NCBI GenBank assembly: GCA_013140395.1
Contig: JABFSY010000323.1
Span: 1 to 12,749, forward strand
DNA: 12,749 bases
Direction of reading: 5' to 3'
Origin: Cyclobacteriaceae bacterium
GTDB lineage: Bacteria > Bacteroidota > Bacteroidia > Cytophagales > Cyclobacteriaceae
Part shown: positions 6,643 through 12,749 of the stretch, one piece after another
How the letters are laid out: each line of letters starts with the position of its first letter
Numbering within the stretch: position 1 is the stretch's first letter
The notes under the pieces: model-generated
Told to the model about the DNA's origin: nothing
The model's input: only the letters and a program-made list of their open reading frames with translations
Database searches by the model: none
Made by a program: the position numbers and the translations under genes

Positions 6643-8331
6643 ATGGAGATCTTAGAAGAAAAGAAGAACAAGAATAAGCCCTACAAGCCCATTCTTGAAG
6701 ACATTCCCGATTGGCCGGTTTACCAGTTAAGTAAAAACCGTACTGAGTTTATTCAAGAGGTAACAAACCAAACCATCGAACGGATCAAGGCGCTTCGGCC
6801 GCAACGGAAACAACTTACAGACGATTTAGAAGCAACCGTTTATCGAGAGCAGAACAGAATAAAACGAAATAAATGGCGTGCGGATCCTGCTGATGATTCT
6901 CGGTTTTGGTCAGGTATTAAAGGTGAGTTAGTCGAATTAGGAAATAAGTCACAAGAAGAAGCCGACAAGGCAACAGATTCCATACTAGAAAGGATCGTCC
7001 ATCGGTATGCCTCTGAAATTGCGGGTAATTTTAAACAGACTTCATATCGGTTTGCACGAAGCGTTATTAAGTTTGGTTTCTTGCGTTTACTCAACGGTAC
7101 GCGTATCAAAAAATTCGGAGCCTTTTTCAGGAACAGATACACGTTGCGAGACAAAATCCAAATTGTAGGAAAAGTTAAAATGATCCGTAGCCTGGCGAGA
7201 CAGGGAACGGTCGTCATGGTGCCTACTCATTTCAGCAACCTTGATTCGATTTTGATTGGTTGGGTCATACACTCTATGGGTCTTCCCGCCTTTATCTACG
7301 GTGCTGGCTTGAACTTATTTAATATTAAAATCATCGCGTACTTCATGAATAGTTTGGGCGCTTATAAGGTAGATCGCAGAAAAAAGAATTTACCCTATCT
7401 GGAAACGTTAAAAATGTATTCCAACCTTGCGATACAAAAAGGAGCCCACAGCTTGTTCTTTCCTGGTGGAACACGTTCGAGATCCGGAAAAATTGAAAAG
7501 CAGTTAAAATTAGGATTGCTTAGTACAGCCATCGAAGCACAACGAAGTTTATACATGGCTGAGGGTGAACCAAAGAAAGTGTTTATTGTACCCGTTACGC
7601 TCAATTATCACTGTGTGCTGGAGGCTCCCGAAATGATCGAAGATTATTTGCAGGTAAAAGGCCAGGATCGATATTTCCCTGAACAGGATAAGTACGGAAG
7701 TTTTGGATTGATCAAATTTTTGTTCAAATTTTTCTCTAACCCTTCCAGCATTTCAGTTTCTATCGGCCCCGGCTTGGATGTCATGGGCAATTATGTAGAT
7801 GAGAAAGGTAATAGTCTGGATAACACCGGACGGATCATTGATACGAGAGACTATTTTGTTTCTAATGGGGATATTTCTATCGATCGCCAGCGGGAAGATG
7901 AATACACACGGATGCTAAGCCAGCGTATTGTGACAGAATATCACAAGATTAACCGTGTTTTCGCGAGTCACTTGGTGGCTTTTGTCGCTTTTCAAATGTG
8001 GCAAAAGAAGCATCCAAAATTAGATTTATTCAGTTTACTTCGGTTGCCGGAAGAAGAGTTGGAATTAGATTATCAGGAATTCAAAACTGTCTTCAAGAAG
8101 TTGCGGAAACAAATCTACCTAATGAAAGAAAATGGAAAGATTCACTACGCCACACACCTCAAAGGAAAATCGGACGGTGCCATTCAACGTGGTCTTGACA
8201 ATGTCGGTGTCTTTCACCTTAATCGCCCGCTAATAAAAAACAGAAAAGGAAATATCATTACCAAAGATCTATCTCTTCTTTACTACTACCAAAACAGATT
8301 GGTTGGTTATGATCTCGAACAGTTTATCTGA
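6643..8331 (+). CDS. Glycerol-3-phosphate / 1-acylglycerol-3-phosphate acyltransferase (PlsB/PlsC superfamily)
   Basis: Predicted membrane-associated enzyme that esterifies an acyl chain to glycerol-3-phosphate or lysophosphatidate in phospholipid synthesis. The acyltransferase core is central. Block I is THFSNLD, carrying the catalytic HX4D pair (His196, Asp201). Block II is GAYKVDRR (239-246), block III FPGGTRS (273-279) and block IV VPVTLNY (316-322). At 562 residues it is far longer than PlsC (about 240) because of an N-terminal region of about 170 residues and a C-terminal region of about 200, a layout closer to PlsB-type glycerol-3-phosphate acyltransferases. The adjacent gpsA, which makes glycerol-3-phosphate, supports PlsB-like activity. 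The motifs alone do not settle which position is acylated, so I give no symbol. The start is the ATG at 6643; a TTG directly before it (6640) would add one residue and is less likely. Confidence 0.88.
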   Translation: MEILEEKKNKNKPYKPILEDIPDWPVYQLSKNRTEFIQEVTNQTIERIKALRPQRKQLTDDLEATVYREQNRIKRNKWRADPADDSRFWSGIKGELVELGNKSQEEADKATDSILERIVHRYASEIAGNFKQTSYRFARSVIKFGFLRLLNGTRIKKFGAFFRNRYTLRDKIQIVGKVKMIRSLARQGTVVMVPTHFSNLDSILIGWVIHSMGLPAFIYGAGLNLFNIKIIAYFMNSLGAYKVDRRKKNLPYLETLKMYSNLAIQKGAHSLFFPGGTRSRSGKIEKQLKLGLLSTAIEAQRSLYMAEGEPKKVFIVPVTLNYHCVLEAPEMIEDYLQVKGQDRYFPEQDKYGSFGLIKFLFKFFSNPSSISVSIGPGLDVMGNYVDEKGNSLDNTGRIIDTRDYFVSNGDISIDRQREDEYTRMLSQRIVTEYHKINRVFASHLVAFVAFQMWQKKHPKLDLFSLLRLPEEELELDYQEFKTVFKKLRKQIYLMKENGKIHYATHLKGKSDGAIQRGLDNVGVFHLNRPLIKNRKGNIITKDLSLLYYYQNRLVGYDLEQFI

Positions 8332-9364
8332 CAAGCCGGTTGGTGTAATCGGTGCGGGAAACTTTGGTACCGTAATCGCAAATATTCTGGCTATCAACCG
8401 CCCAGTTTTACTTTATGCCAGAAATGGACATACAGTAAAACACATCAATCACAAAAGGGAAAACCGGCACCATGCTATTCACGCAAATATTACAGCTGTA
8501 AATGATCTGGCAAAGATCGCCCATGAGTGCGATGTCATCTTTCCAATGGTGCCGTCTGCGCACTTTCGGGCGATGATGAAAAGTCTTTCTCCCTTCTTAC
8601 AGCCTTACCACATTCTTATCCATGGCACAAAAGGTTTTGACGTATCGCTTCCAGATGGTGAAACAATAGATTCCGTTCCGGTTCTCAATCGCAAAAGCGT
8701 AAAGACGATGAGTGAAGTGATTCGCGAGGAGAGCGTAGTAGTACGTATTGGATGCCTTGCAGGCCCCAACTTATCAAAGGAATTGGCGCAACGACAACCG
8801 GCTGCCACAGTCATTGCGAGTCATTTTGATGAAGTCATACTAACGGGAAAAAAATTATTGCGGAATGACCGCTTTCAAGTTTACGAGAATCACGACATCG
8901 TTGGGGTTGAGATAGCAGGCGTATTAAAAAATATAATCGCCATTGCTGCCGGGGCATTAAGTGGGCTGGGTTATGGGGAAAATGCAAAGGGATTATTGGT
9001 AAGTAGAGGTGCTGTTGAAATGATTTACCTTGGACGAGCTCTGGGAGGAGACGTCAAAGCCTTTCTGGGTGTGGCGGGTATTGGTGATTTGGTCACTACT
9101 TGCAATAGTCCTTTGAGTCGAAATTTTACAGTTGGTTATCGTTTGGCGAAAGGTGAGAAACTGGATGACATCTTAAATGACATGGGCGAAATCGCAGAGG
9201 GCGTCAACACGATTCAAATCGCGAAAAAATGTGCAGATCACTATAAAATAAGAGCATTGATCACTGATCGGCTCTATAAAGTTCTTTTTGAAGGAATGAC
9301 GGTAGAAGCTGCTCTTGACTTTTTGATGCGATTTCCTTTAAGCGCAGATATCGACTTTATTTAA
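8309..9364 (+). CDS. gpsA: Glycerol-3-phosphate dehydrogenase [NAD(P)+]
   Basis: Cytosolic enzyme that reduces dihydroxyacetone phosphate to sn-glycerol-3-phosphate, the backbone for phospholipids. It has 351 residues from the ATG at 8309. The N-terminal Rossmann fold shows GVIGAGNFGTVIA (dinucleotide-binding GxGxxG, residues 12-24). The phosphate-contact segment HGTKGFD (106-112) and LAGPNLSKELA follow. The C-terminal catalytic part has EIAGVLKNIIAIAAG with the catalytic lysine Lys207, GIGDLVTTC (Asp260), and SRNFTVG. The family fingerprint is complete. The ATG lies inside the end of the acyltransferase gene (23-bp overlap), so the two are probably co-transcribed and translationally coupled. 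A TTG at 8303 is a possible but less likely start. Its TAA stop overlaps the stop region of the convergent HIT gene by 8 bp. Confidence 0.96.
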   Translation: MISNSLSDKPVGVIGAGNFGTVIANILAINRPVLLYARNGHTVKHINHKRENRHHAIHANITAVNDLAKIAHECDVIFPMVPSAHFRAMMKSLSPFLQPYHILIHGTKGFDVSLPDGETIDSVPVLNRKSVKTMSEVIREESVVVRIGCLAGPNLSKELAQRQPAATVIASHFDEVILTGKKLLRNDRFQVYENHDIVGVEIAGVLKNIIAIAAGALSGLGYGENAKGLLVSRGAVEMIYLGRALGGDVKAFLGVAGIGDLVTTCNSPLSRNFTVGYRLAKGEKLDDILNDMGEIAEGVNTIQIAKKCADHYKIRALITDRLYKVLFEGMTVEAALDFLMRFPLSADIDFI

Positions 9365-9752
9365 AGACTGCTGAGATCTTCAGCGCAAGTTCTACGTAAT
9401 TTTGTTTCGTAAACGTCAATTTCGGTTTCACAAAATTGATGTCACTGGTGTTATTAAGTGGCACCAAATGAACATGAGCATGAGGCACTTCTAATCCAAT
9501 CACAGAAAGCCCGATTCGTTTACAGGGAACTACCTCCCGGATACTCTTCGCAACTCGCTTTGCAAAGACGATTAATTCAGAAACTTCAAGATCCGACAAA
9601 TCAAAAATATAATCTTCCTCACGTTTAGGAACTACCAATGTATGCCCTTCTGCCAGAGGATTGATATCTAAAAACGCAATAAAATTTTTATCCTCTGCAA
9701 CTATGTAGGCGGGAATTTCGCGATTAATAATTTTAGTAAAAATAGTTGCCAC
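9357..9752 (-). CDS. HIT-family (histidine triad) nucleotide hydrolase/transferase
   Basis: Small cytosolic protein of 131 residues with the histidine triad PHAHVHLVPL (His91, His93, His95; His93 is the expected nucleophile). Bacterial HIT proteins of this Hint-like group cleave phosphoramidates or adenylated compounds such as aminoacyl-AMP, but the physiological substrate is seldom known. The N-terminal block IFTKIINREIPAYIVAED with FLDINPLAEGHTLVVPK is characteristic. The start is a GTG at 9752, since no ATG precedes the conserved N-terminus. It lies 23 bp downstream of greA on the same strand with no terminator between, so it is probably in the greA transcript. Its stop overlaps the gpsA stop on the opposite strand. 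Family assignment is firm; substrate is unknown. Confidence 0.94.
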   Translation of the reverse strand: MATIFTKIINREIPAYIVAEDKNFIAFLDINPLAEGHTLVVPKREEDYIFDLSDLEVSELIVFAKRVAKSIREVVPCKRIGLSVIGLEVPHAHVHLVPLNNTSDINFVKPKLTFTKQNYVELALKISAVFK

Positions 9753-9775
9753 TTAAACCACAAGGTAGAATTTAT

Positions 9776-10252
9776 TTATGCACCAATACTCATCACTTCA
9801 AATTCCATTTCTCCTGCAGGTGTTTTTATTTTTACACTGTCACCTTGCTTCTTTCCCAGTAGTCCTTTGCCAATGGGGGATTGTGTAGAAATTCTCCCGG
9901 TCTTCAAATCAGCTTCCTCTTCCGAAACCAACATGTAAGTCACGGTCATTGCATTCTTTTTATTTTTTATAGTAACCTTGGAAAGTATCGAAACCATCGA
10001 AGTATCAATCTTTGATTCGTCTATCAATCTTGCGCTTCCCATCAAATCTTCCAGCTTTGCAATCTTGGCTTCCAAATGACCCTGAGCATCCTTGGCTGCA
10101 TCGTATTCAGCGTTTTCACTAAGGTCTCCTTTGTCACGCGCTTCGGCAATTTGCTTTGCAATGTCCGAACGGCCTTTTGTTTTTAGGTTAGCTAACTCGT
10201 TGGTGAGTTTTTCCAGGCCTTCCTTGGTGTAATATGAAATCTGCTTTGCCAT
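9776..10252 (-). CDS. greA: Transcription elongation factor GreA
   Basis: Cytosolic factor that inserts into the RNA polymerase secondary channel and stimulates cleavage of the 3' end of backtracked RNA, rescuing stalled complexes. It has 158 residues, the same length as E. coli GreA. The N-terminal antiparallel coiled coil (about 1-75) carries the acidic tip ARDKGDLSENAEYDAAK, where Asp43 and Glu46 correspond to E. coli Asp41 and Glu44 that coordinate the catalytic Mg2+. The C-terminal FKBP-like globular domain contains VSEEEADLKTGRIS, SPIGKGLLGK and KTPAGEMEFEV. The ATG at 10252 has no evident Shine-Dalgarno site, common in this phylum. The only good promoter I find lies upstream of a hairpin plus U-tract (10305-10347), so the leader may be attenuated. 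It is followed by the HIT gene. Confidence 0.97.
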   Translation of the reverse strand: MAKQISYYTKEGLEKLTNELANLKTKGRSDIAKQIAEARDKGDLSENAEYDAAKDAQGHLEAKIAKLEDLMGSARLIDESKIDTSMVSILSKVTIKNKKNAMTVTYMLVSEEEADLKTGRISTQSPIGKGLLGKKQGDSVKIKTPAGEMEFEVMSIGA

Positions 10253-10304
10253 AACTAATCAACTAATACTTTCAACTGTCTATTTCCTGATCCGATAACC
10301 TACA

Positions 10305-10347
10305 TAAAAAAGAAAACAACGGCCACGAAAAATGCGCGGCCGTTGTT
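10305..10347 (-). terminator. Hairpin plus U-tract: intrinsic terminator, in a position to attenuate greA
   Basis: On the minus strand AACAACGGCC (10338-10347) pairs perfectly with GGCCGTTGTT (10315-10324). The stem extends inward by a G-U, a C-G and a G-C pair, leaving a loop of seven bases. The following RNA would read UUUUCUUUUUU. This is a textbook intrinsic terminator for minus-strand transcription. On the plus strand no U-tract follows, so it acts one way. It can end transcripts of the pentapeptide gene, whose stop codon is 45 bp upstream, but it also sits between the greA promoter motif and greA. Confidence 0.8.
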
Positions 10348-10351
10348 GTTA

Positions 10352-10381
10352 CAAAAGTAAATGATATTCTCTTTATTCCAA
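10352..10381 (-). promoter_or_regulatory. Putative greA promoter (TTG-N19-TACTTTTG)
   Basis: On the minus strand TTG (10379-10381), a 19-base spacer and TACTTTTG (10352-10359) match the Bacteroidota consensus with ideal spacing. The expected start, four to seven bases past the box, is 10345-10348, essentially the first base of the hairpin arm at 10347. No comparable motif is seen between the hairpin and the greA ATG. Confidence 0.6.
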
Positions 10382-10392
10382 ACCAAGGGCAA

Positions 10393-11238
10393 TTAACTGC
10401 CAACTAATTCGGGCAACGTCAATCTAACTTGACTAAAAATCTCTTCATCAAACTGCGCCAGATAAAGTGTTTTTACTCTTGATAATTGTTCAATGGAAAG
10501 ACCTTTCGCTCCTCGCAAGTCAGCTTTATACAAACTGGCATTTTCAAAATCAGCTCCCATGAGATAACTATTTCTCAAATTCGCTTCCATTAAAAAGGCG
10601 TTTTTAAAATTAGCCTTTATGAGAAAGGCGTTTTCAAATTGACCCTTTATCAAGAATGCGTCCTTAAAATTTGCTCCACTGGCATAGGCGCCCATTAGGT
10701 TCGCCTGATTTAAATTTGAATTTTCAAAATTGGTCTGGTTGAGCCGGGTGTTCTCCAAATTGGTTTCAATCAATGATGAATTAGATAGATTGGTCGAATT
10801 GAGATTAGAACCCTTTAAATTAACATAGTTGAGATTGGTACGAGCCAAATGGCAATTCACCAGATTGATTTCATTTATTTTATGACGATTAAGGCGCTTA
10901 ATGTTACCAACTGTGCGAAATGCAGCTTCGTCTGATTCCCACAATCGAAAGTCATCTATCTCATCTTTATAGGTACGTATGCGCTGGCGGGTGTCTCCAT
11001 TTTGGTTAAGCCACGCCAAGAGTATGGCAATGACTGCGATATCGAAAATCATCCCATGGGCCTCTGCCAATATTTGCGGCCAGAAATTTGTGAAATCGGC
11101 CAGGTAATAGGGCAAACTAAATCCAATCACAATTACCGCGACCACCAGCAAAACAATCGCACTCGTCAAGATGGGCTTCTCAATGACGTCATCAAACTTG
11201 TTAGTTATTTTTTGCTTGATGGACTTGAATGCTGACAT
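10393..11238 (-). CDS. Membrane-anchored pentapeptide-repeat protein
   Basis: A 281-residue protein. A lysine-rich N-terminal tail (SIKQKITNK) precedes two hydrophobic segments, about 23-46 (ILTSAIVLLVVAVIVIG) and 57-77 (LAEAHGMIFDIAVIAILL), forming a hairpin in the inner membrane that would leave both ends in the cytosol. A linker (YKDEIDDFRLWESDEAAF, VGNIKRLNRHK) leads into about 24 consecutive pentapeptide repeats. Their central Leu/Phe recurs every five residues from Leu126 to Leu241, with Ala186 the one exception. Such repeats fold into a right-handed quadrilateral beta helix. A short cap follows (GLSIEQLSRVKTLYL). Residues 192-241 are ten-residue double repeats of the type FKNAFLIKAN, mirrored in 30-bp DNA repeats. 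Function is unknown for most such proteins; the similarity is structural and does not imply the gyrase-protecting role of Qnr/MfpA. It has its own promoter motif and a terminator downstream. Confidence 0.9.
   Translation of the reverse strand: MSAFKSIKQKITNKFDDVIEKPILTSAIVLLVVAVIVIGFSLPYYLADFTNFWPQILAEAHGMIFDIAVIAILLAWLNQNGDTRQRIRTYKDEIDDFRLWESDEAAFRTVGNIKRLNRHKINEINLVNCHLARTNLNYVNLKGSNLNSTNLSNSSLIETNLENTRLNQTNFENSNLNQANLMGAYASGANFKDAFLIKGQFENAFLIKANFKNAFLMEANLRNSYLMGADFENASLYKADLRGAKGLSIEQLSRVKTLYLAQFDEEIFSQVRLTLPELVGS
10553..10672. repeat. 30-bp imperfect tandem repeats inside the pentapeptide gene
   Basis: About four units of 30 bp, each encoding two pentapeptides (FKDAFLIKGQ, FENAFLIKAN, FKNAFLMEAN, LRNSYLMGAD), recur here. 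In the plus-strand orientation each contains a version of GGCGTTTTTAAAATT followed by a CCTTTAT- or CCATTA-like segment. The DNA similarity between units is higher than the amino-acid pattern alone demands, suggesting growth by duplication. Confidence 0.55.
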
Positions 11239-11257
11239 GTAGCTATTTTGTTACAGA

Positions 11258-11286
11258 CAAATATAACAAGCTGTAGATACCAGCAA
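11258..11286 (-). promoter_or_regulatory. Putative promoter of the pentapeptide-repeat gene (TTG-N18-TATATTTG)
   Basis: On the minus strand TTG (11284-11286), 18 bases and TATATTTG (11258-11265) match the Bacteroidota promoter pattern. The predicted start near 11252 gives a leader of about 13 nt to the ATG at 11238. It separates this gene from mgtE, although no terminator is visible after mgtE. Confidence 0.6.
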
Positions 11287-11331
11287 CCTGCAAATTGATC
11301 CTGAATATTACATCCGTCACAACCACGAAAA

Positions 11332-12690
11332 TTACAGGATTAGGTGAATAGTCAAAAAATAGGTGGTGAGACCCAATAGATCACTCATGGTTGTAATAAA
11401 CGGCCCTGATGCCAAAGCGGGGTTAAACCCCAATCGGTTCAGAATGAGTGGCGTCACAGTGCCCACGAATGACGAAAACAACACGACTCCAAACAAGGCA
11501 ATCGAAACGACAAAAGACAATCGTTGATTGTCAAAGAACAAACTGGTTGCTGCTAAGACAATCAAGGAAAGAAAGAAGCCATTTAACAACGCCACACTAA
11601 ATGCTTTTGACAAACGTTTCCAAAGACCCTCATCGACAAAACCAGGGCTGACCAAGCTTTGCACAATCAACGAAGATGATTGGATACCTACATTGCCACC
11701 GGTTGCCTGAATTAGTGGAACAAAAAAGGCAATGGCAGTAATTTTGGCTACTTCCGCCTCAAAAAAGCCCATAAATCGGGCACTCAGCATACCGCCAAAA
11801 ATACCGATCAATAACCAAGGCAAACGAGCTCTCGTGTTTTTCCAAACAGTGTCGTCTTCTTCTACATCTTCACTAATACCAGACATGATCTGCCGTTCTT
11901 CTTCAGCTTGTGCTGTAATCACATCAACTACGTCATCGATTGTTATTCGGCCGACCAACTGCCCATTGCTATTCACTACAGGAACTGACTCCAAATCATA
12001 CTTTTTCATGATCTCGGCAACTTCACTGTCTTCCTGATGGGTCTCCACTGAAACCACATCATCATCATAAATATCTTTTACAATTGTTTTGGAGTCACTG
12101 AGGATGAGCTTTTGAAGAGCTACTCGTCCTAGCAACTTATCTTTGTCATCCACCACGTACACTGCGTAAAACTTGGTTACGTTTTCTGCCTGTTTGCGAA
12201 TCTCCTCTACACATTGAACCACCGTCCAATGGTCACGAGCTTTAATCAACTCTTTGGCCATCAATCCACCGGCCAAATTCTCGTCATAACGAAGTAAATC
12301 AACAACTTGGGTCCTTGCCTCTACATCCAATCCAGCGATAACTCCCTCGCTAATTTTAATTGGAAGTTCATTTAGAATATCAGCGGCATCATCAGAATCC
12401 AGTTGATTCACAATTTCGACCAGTTCGCTGGGCTCATAAATAGCCAGAAATTTTTTCCGGGTATCCGAATCTAGATCGTTGATGATTTTGGCTCGTACTT
12501 CAAGTGAAAGAAGGTCTAACACATACTTTGACTCAGCGCTGTCAAACTCATAGAGGAGTGCCGTTATATCTGCAGGGTTAACCTCTGCTAAGGTCTCGCG
12601 AATAAATTGACCATCGCGCTCATCCAATGCTTGTTGAAAGCGATCTCGAAATTCTTTCGTCAGTTCAAACTCCACAAATTCATTCACCAC
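11332..12690 (-). CDS. mgtE: Magnesium transporter MgtE
   Basis: Inner-membrane Mg2+-selective channel gated by cytosolic Mg2+. The 452 residues match the family (about 450) and show the standard order. First comes a helical N domain (about 20-145), with repeated FD/LD motifs such as LLYEFDSAESKYVLDLL and LDSDDAADILNELP. Two CBS domains follow (about 147-205 and 207-262, the second with LESVPVVNSNGQLVGRITIDDVVDVI), then a plug/linker helix, then about five transmembrane segments from 290 on. Family signatures are GGNVGIQSSSLIVQSL (331-346) and the final SGPFITTMSDLLGLTTYF. Asp437 in that block probably corresponds to the conserved aspartate of the Mg2+ pore in Thermus MgtE. The start is GTG at 12690 or the adjacent GTG at 12687; an in-frame stop lies four codons upstream and no ATG is available. 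It overlaps the rsmA stop by 11 bp, so the two are probably co-transcribed. Confidence 0.96.
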   Translation of the reverse strand: MVNEFVEFELTKEFRDRFQQALDERDGQFIRETLAEVNPADITALLYEFDSAESKYVLDLLSLEVRAKIINDLDSDTRKKFLAIYEPSELVEIVNQLDSDDAADILNELPIKISEGVIAGLDVEARTQVVDLLRYDENLAGGLMAKELIKARDHWTVVQCVEEIRKQAENVTKFYAVYVVDDKDKLLGRVALQKLILSDSKTIVKDIYDDDVVSVETHQEDSEVAEIMKKYDLESVPVVNSNGQLVGRITIDDVVDVITAQAEEERQIMSGISEDVEEDDTVWKNTRARLPWLLIGIFGGMLSARFMGFFEAEVAKITAIAFFVPLIQATGGNVGIQSSSLIVQSLVSPGFVDEGLWKRLSKAFSVALLNGFFLSLIVLAATSLFFDNQRLSFVVSIALFGVVLFSSFVGTVTPLILNRLGFNPALASGPFITTMSDLLGLTTYFLTIHLIL

Positions 12691-12749
12691 TTTCTTGTAT
12701 TAATTTGGTTAGCGAAATAAACTGCTCGACTGTTAGTTGCTCTGCTCTC
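12680..12749 (-). CDS. rsmA: C-terminal fragment, probably 16S rRNA dimethyladenosine transferase RsmA (KsgA)
   Basis: Only the last 22 codons are in the window. They read RAEQLTVEQFISLTKLIQES-GE and end in the TGA at 12680-12682. The pattern resembles the C-terminus of Bacteroidota RsmA/KsgA (family ending of the type RPEQLSVEDFxxLTN), and in this phylum rsmA commonly precedes mgtE on the same strand. RsmA dimethylates two adjacent adenines near the 3' end of 16S rRNA. The stop overlaps the mgtE start by 11 bp. The call rests on a very short match plus gene order, so it is tentative; that a coding frame ends here is more secure. Confidence 0.6.
   Translation of the reverse strand, partial: RAEQLTVEQFISLTKLIQESGE

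Noticed and set aside
6840..7217. A 125-codon minus-strand open frame opposite the acyltransferase gene
   Set aside because: It mirrors well-conserved acyltransferase coding sequence and shows no recognisable motif.
10393..11238. Pentapeptide protein as a quinolone-resistance (Qnr/MfpA-like) determinant
   Set aside because: Shared features are limited to the generic repeat; this protein has membrane segments and a housekeeping context, with no specific sequence match.

Overview
The window looks like a chromosomal housekeeping stretch from a member of the Bacteroidota, most likely the order Cytophagales. Three things point there. There is a large secreted protein with a CHU/gliding-motility type C-terminal domain, which is a type IX secretion sorting signal. 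Several genes carry the Bacteroidota promoter type (TTG, 18-20 bases, TAnnTTTG) and most lack obvious Shine-Dalgarno sites. The gene neighbourhoods greA-HIT and rsmA-mgtE also fit. The placement is an inference from these features, not from a database search. I see no phage, transposase, CRISPR array, tRNA or rRNA.

Layout from left to right. A 5'-anchored but 3'-truncated sppA (signal peptide peptidase, minus strand) is divergent from folK (folate synthesis, plus strand). Between them is a compact element of about 77 bp bounded by inverted repeats. folK converges on fabD (minus) and their 3' ends overlap by 11 bp. Upstream of fabD are a degenerate 7-bp-period repeat, a DCC/DUF393 small thiol-oxidoreductase-like gene, and a 954-residue secreted, cysteine-rich multidomain protein. 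These last two overlap by 22 bp, and with fabD they lie on the same strand.

Across a divergent intergenic gap the plus strand carries a 79-residue gene of unknown function. It is followed by a strong promoter and a two-gene phospholipid operon: a PlsB/PlsC-family acyltransferase, then gpsA (glycerol-3-phosphate dehydrogenase), overlapping by 23 bp. GpsA makes sn-glycerol-3-phosphate, which an acyltransferase of this type would acylate, so the pair can form the first steps of phosphatidate synthesis. FabD, which supplies malonyl-ACP for fatty acid synthesis, lies nearby but on the other strand.

The right half is all minus strand. It reads rsmA (last 22 codons only) and mgtE (Mg2+ channel), overlapping; then a membrane-anchored pentapeptide-repeat protein with its own promoter; then greA and a HIT-family hydrolase, whose 3' end overlaps gpsA by 8 bp. 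The most interesting regulatory structure is upstream of greA. A consensus promoter is placed so that transcription would begin almost exactly at a strong hairpin followed by a U-rich tract. This is the architecture of a leader terminator or attenuator, reminiscent of the E. coli greA leader (GraL).
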